Below, one piece after another: positions 52,609-61,393 of a DNA stretch of 64,000 bases. The notes beneath the pieces were generated by a model. It saw only the letters and a program-made list of their open reading frames with translations. It made no database searches and was not told where the DNA came from. This DNA is from JAJYIW01 sp963781665 (GTDB taxonomy: Bacteria > Chloroflexota > Anaerolineae > Anaerolineales > Anaerolineaceae): positions 3,286,001 through 3,350,000 of the forward strand of contig CAWAGA010000002.1 of assembly GCA_963781665.1 (NCBI GenBank). The letters run 5' to 3'. Within the stretch, counting starts at the first letter, position 1; each line of letters begins with the position of its first letter. A program made the translations under genes and the position numbers.

Positions 52609-54777
52609 CTACAACTCGCTCAGCATCCGGTCGACGACCATTTGGCGTAGTTCCGGCGAGAGCGATTTGAAAAACGCCGAATATCCAGAGACACGGACCA
52701 CCAGGTCGGGGAAAAGCTCAGGGTTAGCGTGGGCAGCCAGGATTTGTTCGCGTGAGATCACATTAATGTTGATCAATGTTCCGCCTTGGTCGTTGTGTAC
52801 CTTTATCAGGCTTTCCACAGCTTCCAAACCGCCGATTTCCTTGGCCAGGTGGGCGTCCAGTTCGATCTGCAGCGGAGCTGAGTTTCCCCAACCAGGCTGC
52901 GTATAGGCGACAGCCATGGCTTTGGCTGTAGGTGTTGAGCCGCCGGTACGAGCAAACCCGGGATCGGGATTGGTGTTGTGAGCAACCGGAGCATGGGCAT
53001 AGCGTCCGTTCGGTGTAGCTGGCAAATTCTTGCCAAGGATGTCGACTGCGCTGTGCGAAAACAATCCGGGGATGACGTTGAAATTATTCGATGTTGGCTT
53101 GCTGCGGACTATATCCGCAAACGTTTCTGAGATGCGTTTGGCCCACCAATCTGCTCTTGAGTTCCCGGATCCATAACGGGGGATATTCTTGAGCATCAGG
53201 CGCATATTTTCGCTGCCAGCATAATCGTTTTCCAGCAATTGGGCTAATTCTTCCCAGGTCAGGCGCTTTTCTTCGACAACTCGCTGCTCAATGGCAGCAA
53301 ATGAATCCGCCACCGTCGGCATTCCGACCCCATCCAATGCCAGGAAATACAGATCTACCCCGCCGCCGGCTGCATCCAGGCCGCGTTCAATCGTCCCGTG
53401 ACAAAACAGGTTGAGTACGATCTCTGGGCTGTTCGCCGCATGCCGTTCCATGTGGATCGCATATCCCTGTTTGAAAATATCGATGTTAATCCCCAGGTGG
53501 TAGACGTAGCGCTCCCAAAGCTCTTCCATAGTTCTGGGTGCTAGCGGATCGGCGATGATCTCGTTGAACGCGTGCAAGAAGGGAGAGATCATACATAGGC
53601 GGTTTACATCTTGCAGGGGATATTCGATTCCGGGTAGGGCTGTCCAGTTGCATCCGACCTTGGCGCGCATCCGGGCGATCTGGAGAGGGACGCCGTTGCG
53701 GGCATAACCTTTATCCAGTCCTCCTGAAAGCGAATAGGAAACACCAGTCCCATCTTCGAACAGGTTCTTGACCGCCATGTGCAGCAGTTCCGGGTCCATA
53801 TCTTTGTGCACTCGTAATGCAAGGTTAGCTGGGATACGAAGCTGGTGAAGAGCTTCGAGGATCAAGAATGACATCCGGCTGGTTAAATCGTGACCGTCAG
53901 GAGCCTGCCCGCCGATCTGAGAATAATGGGTATCGTTGAAAAATAGGCTGGCGATGTACCAGACAACCTCTTCGTCGTCGCCAATCACGCCGGATGCTTT
54001 ATCCGCTTCGTAGAAGGGGCGCAGTAGTTCGTCAAGCTGACCCAGAGCGCCGCCGGCAAAATACATGCGGTCAACCGATTGGAACCAGGCCAGGAATTGC
54101 ACGGCCTCGCGCAGCGTTCGAGGCGGATTGTCCACCAACCATTCATTCAGGTCGGCTATCGTTAAAAGGTTCTTGCTAATTTCGGGATTGCTTTCTTGGG
54201 CAGCCATTAGGCGGGCCTTGACTACGTGTTTACGGATCCAATCCTGCACGCCCAGGACAAATGCTTCTTCACCATCGTAGAAACCGGTATCTACAGGGCG
54301 GTTGAGTTCTCGATAATAGCGAATTTTTTCTAAAAGGCCGCCCCAACCCAGGTCGAGACCGATCTTCATATCTGGTCCCAGGTGGTTCATACCTTCAATC
54401 CCAACGACGACGTCGTTATATTCTTTGTGCAACGGGTAGAGTTCCGTGGGTTTATCTTCCGGTTTCCATCCTCCTACCTGGATGAATCCTGCCCAGGCCC
54501 CGGCGACCGCGCTCATGGGATGGATGTAGACCGGGTGAAACTCCAGCCAGGTTCGAAAGTTCTCACCGATCGCTTTTGGACCGTAAACGCCGCCTGAGGG
54601 GTGATTGGGGTTTGGCTGCCATAAATTTGGCCCAGTCCAGGGAATATTTCCATGGTCGTCCACGTCGTGGTAACCGAATTCCTTCAACTTGATATCGTTG
54701 TGTTCTTTTTTGGTGGCCCGCAGGGCCTCGATCCGCTTCCCGTACGTAATCTCTAATTCACTGGTAGGCGACAACAT
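52609..54777 (-). CDS. Glycyl radical enzyme, pyruvate formate-lyase family, substrate unknown
   Basis: 722 aa from ATG 54777, seven bases after AGGAG. The C-terminus has the glycyl radical motif RVSGYSAFF, with Gly698. The likely catalytic Cys is C376 in AKVGCNWTALPG; it is followed by Asn-Trp, not by the Val-Glu of the diol dehydratase group or by the second Cys of pyruvate formate-lyase. Other landmarks: ENFRTWLEFHP near the start, PRTLREAVQF, GGQAPDGHDLTS, SGSGNSRAD-type loop (YGSGNSRADWWAK), and ATPNGRYAHAP before the last quarter. No radical SAM activating enzyme lies in the window, so it must be encoded elsewhere or be shared. Oxygen-sensitive, so an anaerobic lifestyle is implied. It could be a decarboxylase, lyase or dehydratase. 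Confidence 0.88.
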   Translation of the reverse strand: MLSPTSELEITYGKRIEALRATKKEHNDIKLKEFGYHDVDDHGNIPWTGPNLWQPNPNHPSGGVYGPKAIGENFRTWLEFHPVYIHPMSAVAGAWAGFIQVGGWKPEDKPTELYPLHKEYNDVVVGIEGMNHLGPDMKIGLDLGWGGLLEKIRYYRELNRPVDTGFYDGEEAFVLGVQDWIRKHVVKARLMAAQESNPEISKNLLTIADLNEWLVDNPPRTLREAVQFLAWFQSVDRMYFAGGALGQLDELLRPFYEADKASGVIGDDEEVVWYIASLFFNDTHYSQIGGQAPDGHDLTSRMSFLILEALHQLRIPANLALRVHKDMDPELLHMAVKNLFEDGTGVSYSLSGGLDKGYARNGVPLQIARMRAKVGCNWTALPGIEYPLQDVNRLCMISPFLHAFNEIIADPLAPRTMEELWERYVYHLGINIDIFKQGYAIHMERHAANSPEIVLNLFCHGTIERGLDAAGGGVDLYFLALDGVGMPTVADSFAAIEQRVVEEKRLTWEELAQLLENDYAGSENMRLMLKNIPRYGSGNSRADWWAKRISETFADIVRSKPTSNNFNVIPGLFSHSAVDILGKNLPATPNGRYAHAPVAHNTNPDPGFARTGGSTPTAKAMAVAYTQPGWGNSAPLQIELDAHLAKEIGGLEAVESLIKVHNDQGGTLININVISREQILAAHANPELFPDLVVRVSGYSAFFKSLSPELRQMVVDRMLSEL

Positions 54778-54804
54778 TATTTTCTCCTGAAAGTTAGTCA
54801 AAAT

Positions 54805-55324
54805 TTAAGTGGTCATAAACCATTGAAAACCACCCAAAACCGAATTGATGATTGCATGTCCCAGCAGGAACAATCCAAAACCGATGATGATCGTTAATAA
54901 TGCCTTGATGCTATCCAGGCTGAGCTCCTGGCCCACTGCGATAAACCCAGCTGCCAGCGACCACAAGAATCCTGCCAGTGATCCGATACACGGGATGATC
55001 GAAAGAGCCTGGGGAACATATGAAAATCCTATTCCGCGCAGCATCCCTATCAGGTCACCTTTACCTTTAAAAATGGTCGTTCCGATGAAAAGTGAAATCA
55101 CCGACCAAAGGATCCAGCCGATTAAGCTCCAGACCAGACTGCTAAAAAATTGGGGGAAAAATGCATGTTGAGCGAATTCTTGCTGCCAGCCCATTTCCTG
55201 TTGCGGCGATGATCGATACAATGACAACAATGAGAAGCGCTTGCCGGGTTGCATCCTCACTACACTCAATTTCTTGGAACAATCGCCGATCAAGTTTGAA
55301 GGTGCCGATGATGCGATTGAACAT
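54805..55324 (-). pseudogene. Yip1-type membrane protein, one-base frameshift
   Basis: The N-terminal frame (ATG 55324, MFNRIIGTFKLDRRLFQEIE, first hydrophobic segment LLIVVIVSIIAAT) breaks near 55190. The rest (QQEFAQHAFFPQFFSSLVWSLIGWILWSV ... GFSYVPQALSIIPCIG ... IIIGFGLFLLGHAIINS) continues in the next frame. Removing one base from the run of three C at 55190-55192 (G on the coding strand) gives ATGNGWQQEF and a 172-aa protein with about five transmembrane helices, the Yip1/YIPF layout. Its role is unknown. It lies upstream of the glycyl radical enzyme on the same strand, 27 bp away, and may share its transcript. Confidence 0.8.
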
Positions 55325-55436
55325 CTAGAGGGGGATCTCCTCGATCAAAATTAATATGGCTATTATAGCATTATTAATATTAGCAAAAGAGTTGCATTTC
55401 ATCATCATTTCGCTCATGGTATACTCTCAATACCTT

Positions 55437-57377
55437 ATGGATTCCCCGCTGATTCATGTTTTATGGGCAGCAGCCGCTGGTGGGATTACCTTGTTCTTGC
55501 CCGGGGCTGCAGTTTTGGCGTGGATTCCACAACCTGGCCTGGATTTCCCTCAAAAAGCTGGGCGTGCCCTCGGGTTGAGCATGGCATTAACTTGCCTGTT
55601 TGGTTTGGTCACATTTCTGACCGGACTGCGGTTCTCAACCGCTGGAATGATCCTGCTATACCTGGGTTTCATCCTTTTAGGGGTGGTCGGATGGCGGCGA
55701 AAAAGACCTGGCGTGAGACCATCCCGATTGGATTTGTTCGGATTTGGATTGATCTTCCTTGTTGCGGCGGTCATCCTGGCCTGGCGCTTCTATCAGGCGC
55801 GTGATCTGGTGCTGCCCGCCTGGGTCGATTCTGTCCAGCATGTTTTGATCGTTCAGGCAATTATAGCGCGCGGAGGCGTCCCAGCCAGCCTGGTGCCTTT
55901 TGTGCCGGTCCCTTTTTACTACCATTTCGGGTTCCATGTTTTGGCTGCAGGTTTTGCTTTCTGGTCCCAATTGCCTGCCGATCAGGCAGTCTTGATTATG
56001 GGACAAATCTTGATGGCCGCGATGAGCCTGGCAGTTTATCGATTGACTGTAGCTCTATGGAAAGATAGCTGCCCTGAGGGATCACGCCTTCGCGGCATAG
56101 CGGCTGCTGTCCTGGTAGCCTTCGTCAGCCAAATGCCGGGGTATTACCTGACCTGGGGCCGTTACACTCTCTTGACCGGGCTGACGCTGGGCGCTTTAGC
56201 AATTGCCGAGGTCGTTGAGAGCACCACCATCCCCTTTGCAGAGCAAGAGCACCAACCAGCGGTGGTAAATCGACCTGTATTCAAGGTATCGACAATCCTG
56301 ATTGTTGCTCTGATGGTTAGCGGGGTTTTATTAAGTCATTACCTGGTTGCTCTCGTTCTGGCATTATTCTTGATATTTCTGGTCATCCGGTTCTTGTGGA
56401 ACGACCTTCGTGACCACTGTATCAGCTTCACTCGCTGGATCCCATTGGTAGGCGGGGTTACCCTTGGAACGTTGTTAGCACTTCCCTGGCTTCTCTGGGT
56501 CATTAGCTTTTCCTTTCGTTCATTTCACATCGATCCTTTGCTACCTTCGCAGCCTGATCTCCAGAATTATGCCTCTTACCTTTGGAGCCTGGCAGGCCCG
56601 CTTCAAAATCACGTTTTAATCTTGTTAGCCATTTTGGGTATGGTCCTGGCGCTGCTAAAACCGGCGATCCGGGTTTTCGCTGTCTGGAGCCTCGTGTTAG
56701 CCCTGCTTTGCCTGCCAATCGGGGTGCAGTTAGGCCCAATGCGGCCAGATATCGTGGTGATGATGATTTTCTTGCCGGTTGTCGTTTTGGCTGGGCATTT
56801 ACTCATCTCGACCGGCTCGGCTGCTGCCCGTTTTGGACGGCGTTCATGGCTTGCGATCTTCGTGCCGGCGGTTTGCCTCATTCTATTCAGTATGTGGGGG
56901 ATGTATCAAACTGGCAACATCATCAACCCGGTCACGGTGTTCGTAAACCGGAGCGACCGCCAGGCTCTGGACTGGATCGATCATGACATACCGGCTGATG
57001 CGCGTTTCTATATCAACACGACCCCCTGGCAAGGGCCGACCTATCGTGGTGTGGATGGCGGTTGGTGGATCCTTTCTCTTACCGGGCGGCAAATGCTTTT
57101 ACCTCCGGTTATGTACACCTGGGGCGAGCCTGCTTACGTGAAGCAAATCAATACCTGGGCTGCTCAAGCCAGTAAGATAACCACATGCTCGCCCGATTTT
57201 TGGCAGGTTGTGCGTCAAAGTGGCGCTGATTACATTTATATCCACTCCGGTGTAGGCGCCTTACAGCCTCAAGGCCTTCAAGATTGTTCCGGAATCGAAC
57301 AGATTTATTCCGTAGACGGGGTTGACATCTACCAGATCACGAATTCTGAAAGTTACTCTACTATACCGAGGAATTGA
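55437..57377 (+). CDS. Polytopic membrane protein, possible GT-C-type glycosyltransferase
   Basis: 646 aa from ATG 55437 (MDSPLIHVLWAAAAGG); earlier in-frame ATGs exist at 55356 and 55419, and none has a ribosome site. About 13-14 hydrophobic helices. The first large loop reads LPAWVDSVQHVLIVQAIIARGG followed by PFYYHFGFHVLAA, resembling the acidic loop and aromatic-His blocks of GT-C glycosyltransferase-like proteins. A soluble C-terminal ~120 residues (DRQALDWIDHDIPADARF ... TPWQGPTYRGVDGGWW) resembles the tail of such proteins. The family is not firm. A TATACT box at 55422-55427 could give a leaderless transcript. Its stop overlaps the reading frame of the next gene by 4 bp. Confidence 0.65.
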   Translation: MDSPLIHVLWAAAAGGITLFLPGAAVLAWIPQPGLDFPQKAGRALGLSMALTCLFGLVTFLTGLRFSTAGMILLYLGFILLGVVGWRRKRPGVRPSRLDLFGFGLIFLVAAVILAWRFYQARDLVLPAWVDSVQHVLIVQAIIARGGVPASLVPFVPVPFYYHFGFHVLAAGFAFWSQLPADQAVLIMGQILMAAMSLAVYRLTVALWKDSCPEGSRLRGIAAAVLVAFVSQMPGYYLTWGRYTLLTGLTLGALAIAEVVESTTIPFAEQEHQPAVVNRPVFKVSTILIVALMVSGVLLSHYLVALVLALFLIFLVIRFLWNDLRDHCISFTRWIPLVGGVTLGTLLALPWLLWVISFSFRSFHIDPLLPSQPDLQNYASYLWSLAGPLQNHVLILLAILGMVLALLKPAIRVFAVWSLVLALLCLPIGVQLGPMRPDIVVMMIFLPVVVLAGHLLISTGSAAARFGRRSWLAIFVPAVCLILFSMWGMYQTGNIINPVTVFVNRSDRQALDWIDHDIPADARFYINTTPWQGPTYRGVDGGWWILSLTGRQMLLPPVMYTWGEPAYVKQINTWAAQASKITTCSPDFWQVVRQSGADYIYIHSGVGALQPQGLQDCSGIEQIYSVDGVDIYQITNSESYSTIPRN

Positions 57378-57379
57378 CG

Positions 57380-58471
57380 ATGGCAAACATGACCGAATTA
57401 GATCGCTTTATCGCCTGCATGGAATACCAACCGGTAGACTATACGCCATTCTGGAATTGGGGAGCCTGGCCTGAGACTTACGAACGTTGGAAGCGCGAAG
57501 GTTATGACCCACAGCGTTTTGAGCCCGCCGCTATTGCCGATAACCGCAATTGGGTCGGGGATTGGTTTTTCCCCAACCCGCCATTTGCCCACGAGGTGAT
57601 CTCTGAAGATGACCGTCATATGGTCTACATCAACCACGAAGGTATCTTGATGCGTGAAATGAAGGGCCATCCGGACAGTTCGATGCCCCAATTCATCAAG
57701 TTTCCGGTTGAAAACCGCCAGGAATTCCGCAGATTCTGGCGTGAACGTATGCAGCCAGATTTGACCAGCCGGGGTGGCCCTGATTGGCAGAAACGCTTGA
57801 TTGACCTGCGGGCTTCCGACCTCCCCCTGGGCCTGGTTGCCGATCGTTGGGGTGGTTTCTTCGGGCCTTTACGCAACCTGGTTGGCGTCGAGAGATTGTG
57901 CACCCTTTTTTATGATGATCCTGCCTTCCTGGAAGAGATGATGGAAGCGGATGCGGATTTCATCATTGCCATCATGGCCCAGGTGTTAGAGGTGGTCCAT
58001 TTGGACGTTTTCGTATTTTGGGAAGACATGGCCTACAAAAGTGCACCGCTGTTATCTCCGGTTATGGCGCGCCGTTACATGCTTCCCCGCTACCGGAAAG
58101 TTGTCGATTTTTTACGGGGCAAGGGGGTGAAGTATATCGGCCTGGATAGCGATGGTCAAATCGATCCATTGATTCCGGTCTGGTTGGATGCAGGCTTGAA
58201 CTTCCTCTACCCCTTTGAGGTCCAGGCTGGCATGGACGTACTTGCTGTACGCAAAAAATATGGGAGAGACTTACGGATTTGGGGAGGGATTGATAAACGC
58301 AGCCTGGCTCAAAATCGGGCTGCGATCGATGCTGAGCTCGAACGCGTGAAACCATTAGTCCTGGAAGGGGGGTATATCCCGCACACAGACCATTCCTGTC
58401 CGCCGGATATTCCGTTTGAAAATTATTGCTATTTTATGGAGAAGCTGGCAAAAGTTTGCGGCAAGGATTAA
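57380..58471 (+). CDS. URO-D family protein with divergent metal site
   Basis: 363 aa from ATG 57380, seven bases after GAGG; an ATG at 57374 overlaps the upstream stop. It is the fourth URO-D superfamily member of the window. TELDRFIACMEYQPVDYTPFWNWG at the start is family-typical. The metal-site strand reads VKYIGLDSDGQIDPLIPVWLDAG, so HSCG is replaced by DSDG; a late YIPHTDHSCPPDIPFENY supplies two His and a Cys instead. It is directly downstream of the membrane protein, probably co-transcribed. Substrate unknown; methyltransferase or decarboxylase chemistry is inference. Confidence 0.82.
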   Translation: MANMTELDRFIACMEYQPVDYTPFWNWGAWPETYERWKREGYDPQRFEPAAIADNRNWVGDWFFPNPPFAHEVISEDDRHMVYINHEGILMREMKGHPDSSMPQFIKFPVENRQEFRRFWRERMQPDLTSRGGPDWQKRLIDLRASDLPLGLVADRWGGFFGPLRNLVGVERLCTLFYDDPAFLEEMMEADADFIIAIMAQVLEVVHLDVFVFWEDMAYKSAPLLSPVMARRYMLPRYRKVVDFLRGKGVKYIGLDSDGQIDPLIPVWLDAGLNFLYPFEVQAGMDVLAVRKKYGRDLRIWGGIDKRSLAQNRAAIDAELERVKPLVLEGGYIPHTDHSCPPDIPFENYCYFMEKLAKVCGKD

Positions 58472-58481
58472 TTACTGGGTT

Positions 58482-59102
58482 TCAATCTTCGCGGTTGACC
58501 CAGCGCTCCAGCCCTTCAGGGGGGCAGTACTGGCTCAAGAGCGCCAGGAGCGCTTCCGGCTGGGTGGCATGGCAGAACAGGCTGCTGTGTTCGGAGTAAA
58601 TAAAGCCTTCTGCCCGGGCATGGTCGATCAATGTCAGCAATGGGTTGAAATATTCGTTGACGTTCAGCAGTCCAATCGGCTTGTGATGCAGGCCGATTTG
58701 GGCCCAGGTAAGTGTTTCGAAAAGCTCATCGAAGGTGCCGAAACCTCCGGGCAGGGCGATGAAAGCATCTGCCAGTGCGCTCATCCGCGCTTTGCGTAGC
58801 TGGATGTCGGGCAGCACCTCCAGTTGGGTCAGGCCTTTGTGAGCGAGCTGTGGGGTATTCAAGCCATCCGGGATAATTCCAATAACCTCTCCGCCGGCTT
58901 GTAACGCACCGTCTGCCAGGGCGCCCATCAAGCCGGTCTTTCCGGCTCCGTAAACCAGGCATAAACCCCGACTGGCCAGAGTTTGCCCCATTTCGAAAGC
59001 TGCTTCTTGATAAATAGATTGGACGCCGTTGGTTGAACCGCAGTAAATGGTAATCCGCCTGAAGGGATAAGGCTTATCAGGATTCTTGTTAGAAGGATTC
59101 AC
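58482..59102 (-). CDS. LOG family protein (TIGR00730-type Rossmann fold)
   Basis: 206 aa. The signature PGGFGTFDELFETLTWAQIG (about residues 117-136) and the earlier GAGKTGLMGALADGAL are diagnostic of the cytokinin riboside 5'-monophosphate phosphoribohydrolase/lysine decarboxylase-like family. Members hydrolyse nucleoside 5'-monophosphates such as AMP to base and ribose phosphate. The catalytic Glu/Arg are in PGGFGTFDE. It overlaps the upstream HAD gene by 4 bp, so the two are translationally coupled. A role in nucleotide salvage is probable; no cytokinin role is implied. Confidence 0.92.
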   Translation of the reverse strand: MNPSNKNPDKPYPFRRITIYCGSTNGVQSIYQEAAFEMGQTLASRGLCLVYGAGKTGLMGALADGALQAGGEVIGIIPDGLNTPQLAHKGLTQLEVLPDIQLRKARMSALADAFIALPGGFGTFDELFETLTWAQIGLHHKPIGLLNVNEYFNPLLTLIDHARAEGFIYSEHSSLFCHATQPEALLALLSQYCPPEGLERWVNRED

Positions 59103-59842
59103 CTTAATTGTCTCTCCATACCAGATGTATTGGTTGTAATTCTCTCACCTTCAAAAGCGATTGCCTCGATCAGGTCGATTGTCGCTGGCAAGATTAAATC
59201 GGCGCCAGCATGTTTGAGCTCATTCTCATAGCCAAATCCACTCAAGACCCCTACAGTTTGAGCACCGGCTGCCCTCCCTGCCCGGATATCTACGCTTGTA
59301 TCGCCGATCATCAAGCAGTCTTGAGGGGCAACGCCCATTTCCTTTGCGGCCCATTGAATTGGGTCTGGAAAAGGTTTGGTATGCGAACAGGTTTGAGAGT
59401 GGGCAACTGCCATGAAAAAATCCGTCAATCCGAATTGGTTGAGAAATGCCAGGGTTCCGCGCTGGTCGCGAGCGCTCACGATTGCCATCGGATAACAGGC
59501 GCTGAGCCGTTCGAGGGTCTCGCGCGCTCCAGGAGTGAGCCAGAAGGATGGTGGGTGGACGCTCCAGCCATGCCGAGCCAGAAAATTTGAGATGCCGCGG
59601 TTTATCTTCTCGAGATGGTCATCCAATCCCAACCTGTCAAGAGAGCTGTAAATAAAATTACCAGGCGATTCGATCGCCATGACGATCCAGCGCGCAAATG
59701 GTCGAGGGTTGCGGCCTGGGAAAAGCCTCCGTAACAGCCATAACCTCCGGCTGATTCGATAAACCAGATGATCGTCGGTGTCGCTAAGCGTACCGTCGAT
59801 ATCAAAGCAGAGGGCGCGGATTCGGTTTATATCCAGTGGCAT
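59099..59842 (-). CDS. HAD-superfamily hydrolase
   Basis: 247 aa. Motif I is LCFDIDGTLSDTDDH (nucleophile Asp in DIDGT), motif II Ser in AIVSARDQRGTL (about residue 120), motif III Lys in HTKPFPDPIQWAAKEMG, motif IV Asp pair in MIGDTSVDIRAGRAAG. The long alpha-helical cap (RRLWLLRRLFPGRN ... GLDDHLEKINRG) lies between motifs I and II, the phosphoglycolate phosphatase-like layout. It ends overlapping the LOG gene. The substrate is a phosphorylated metabolite, not identified. Coupling with LOG could link the two to nucleotide or pyridoxal turnover, as inference. Confidence 0.92.
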   Translation of the reverse strand: MPLDINRIRALCFDIDGTLSDTDDHLVYRISRRLWLLRRLFPGRNPRPFARWIVMAIESPGNFIYSSLDRLGLDDHLEKINRGISNFLARHGWSVHPPSFWLTPGARETLERLSACYPMAIVSARDQRGTLAFLNQFGLTDFFMAVAHSQTCSHTKPFPDPIQWAAKEMGVAPQDCLMIGDTSVDIRAGRAAGAQTVGVLSGFGYENELKHAGADLILPATIDLIEAIAFEGERITTNTSGMERQLR

Positions 59843-59945
59843 CGAGTAATTATACTGTAATGAAACCCAATCATTGAAAGGGCTAATATTAAAATAAATT
59901 GCACAATGATAAGTTGTATCACCAGGGATGGAATTGGGAGTAATT

Positions 59946-61382
59946 TTATTTTATCACTGTTGCAATTTCAGAAGCTGTTTGGGCATTGGGTGCCAGGATC
60001 CAGGTCGTAGTCTGACCTGAAAGGGTGACGATTGAGTAATTCTGGGTGTTTTCCCATTGGGATGTGCTCGAGCTTGAGCTGCTTGGGCTGCCCCAGCGGT
60101 CGTTGCCGTATTGTTCGAAAGCGTTCATGAATTCGCTCGCGTCGTTGCTGCTGTCCCACTGCCAGACTACAGCCAGGGCGACTTCGCCAGTCTTCCCATT
60201 TTGGTAGACAGTATATGCATCGCCTCCCCAGCCAGCTGCGGCTTGCCGGGCTGTATTGGTTGGGATGCGATTGGTGCTGTCGTACCCGGCCGCCAGGAGT
60301 AAATAAGTGTACCATTCACCTATGGTATCCTGATCGAGAGCCTTCCAATCTGTACCCAGGGCTTCACTGGCGTCCGCTAAAGTGACTTCTACGGGTTTTT
60401 CATCGGGATATAGGTCCGGATGAAGTATCTGTTCGGTGGATACCGGCGGGTTCAGGTAAGCATCGTCGACGGATTGCCAGCCGCTCTGGTCGTAAAGTGT
60501 CTGTACGAATTCCAGTCCCTGAGTATAGGGAAACAAAGCATCTTCTTTATAGAATTCTGGCGCCGAATCGTAGATTGGGCTTTGGAAAGTCTGTGAAAAT
60601 TGCGAAATTTGCTGCTGGTCGAGCTGCGTGCTGTATTGCAACAGCCATACTTCCTGGCTCAGAGTCGCATCGCCTTCCATCAAGGCCTGGATTGCGGCGC
60701 ACCTTTCGCTGGCGTTCTTACATTTGGAATCTGAATATCCCAACTTCCCCTGAATGTCGAAGTTCTGGTCTTGCAAAACGTGGGTATATTCATGCGCATA
60801 GTTAAACTTTTGTAAGCCAGTAAACCCTTCATCAGAAATGACATACATTTCTTTGGTGATGTTGTCATAATATCCAGCAACCTGTTCGGTTAAGAAGTTT
60901 TCCTGGAAGGTGCGATAATCGAAGTTAGCCGGTAAGAGACCGAATGCATTCAAGACCGCTACATCGTCGTTGGCATCTGTCTGAGTGTAATCCTTCAAGA
61001 ATTCATTGAGTACGTTTTCCCGAAGTTGTGCCGTTGTCAGCACACCTCTCACTACCTGGGTGGGGGCGTGCAAGCCGCGGTAAGATTCGACCTGGGACTG
61101 AATCTGGTCCATCTCTTGGCTGATATTGGGTGAGAGCGTCGGACCGTTCAGAGTCGGCAATGAAGTAATCGGGGTGGGCGTCGCATCGGAATTGGGTTCG
61201 CTGGTAACCCCTGGAGACGTTGTAACGACGGACACCTGGGTGGATACTGGCCTGGGCGTTGGGGTCTGGTTGGTGAGTAAGGTCACCCCCAGGCCGCTGA
61301 TGGCAATCGCCCCTACGCAAAGGCAGGCAACTACGGCGAGGGAGACGCACGATAATAGAAGGCGGCGGGTATTGGTTGACAT
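59946..61382 (-). CDS. Membrane-anchored putative zinc metallopeptidase (HEYTH)
   Basis: 478 aa. One N-terminal transmembrane or signal segment (LLLSCVSLAVVACLCVGAIAI) and a Thr/Pro/Val-rich linker to about residue 85. Then a helical domain and an HExxH zinc motif: LQKFNYAHEYTHVLQDQNFD (about residues 195-214). The likely third ligand Glu is in AIQALMEGDATLSQE (about 237). Cys pairs (SKCKNASERCAA) suggest an external disulfide. A C-terminal ~120-residue domain (TARQAAAGWGGDAYTVYQ ... WQWDSSNDASEFMNAFEQYGNDRWG) may bind a partner. I do not recognise a named family. It lies next to the C39-type gene on the same strand, so the two may act at the cell surface. Confidence 0.8.
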   Translation of the reverse strand: MSTNTRRLLLSCVSLAVVACLCVGAIAISGLGVTLLTNQTPTPRPVSTQVSVVTTSPGVTSEPNSDATPTPITSLPTLNGPTLSPNISQEMDQIQSQVESYRGLHAPTQVVRGVLTTAQLRENVLNEFLKDYTQTDANDDVAVLNAFGLLPANFDYRTFQENFLTEQVAGYYDNITKEMYVISDEGFTGLQKFNYAHEYTHVLQDQNFDIQGKLGYSDSKCKNASERCAAIQALMEGDATLSQEVWLLQYSTQLDQQQISQFSQTFQSPIYDSAPEFYKEDALFPYTQGLEFVQTLYDQSGWQSVDDAYLNPPVSTEQILHPDLYPDEKPVEVTLADASEALGTDWKALDQDTIGEWYTYLLLAAGYDSTNRIPTNTARQAAAGWGGDAYTVYQNGKTGEVALAVVWQWDSSNDASEFMNAFEQYGNDRWGSPSSSSSSTSQWENTQNYSIVTLSGQTTTWILAPNAQTASEIATVIK

Positions 61383-61393
61383 TTGATTACCTG

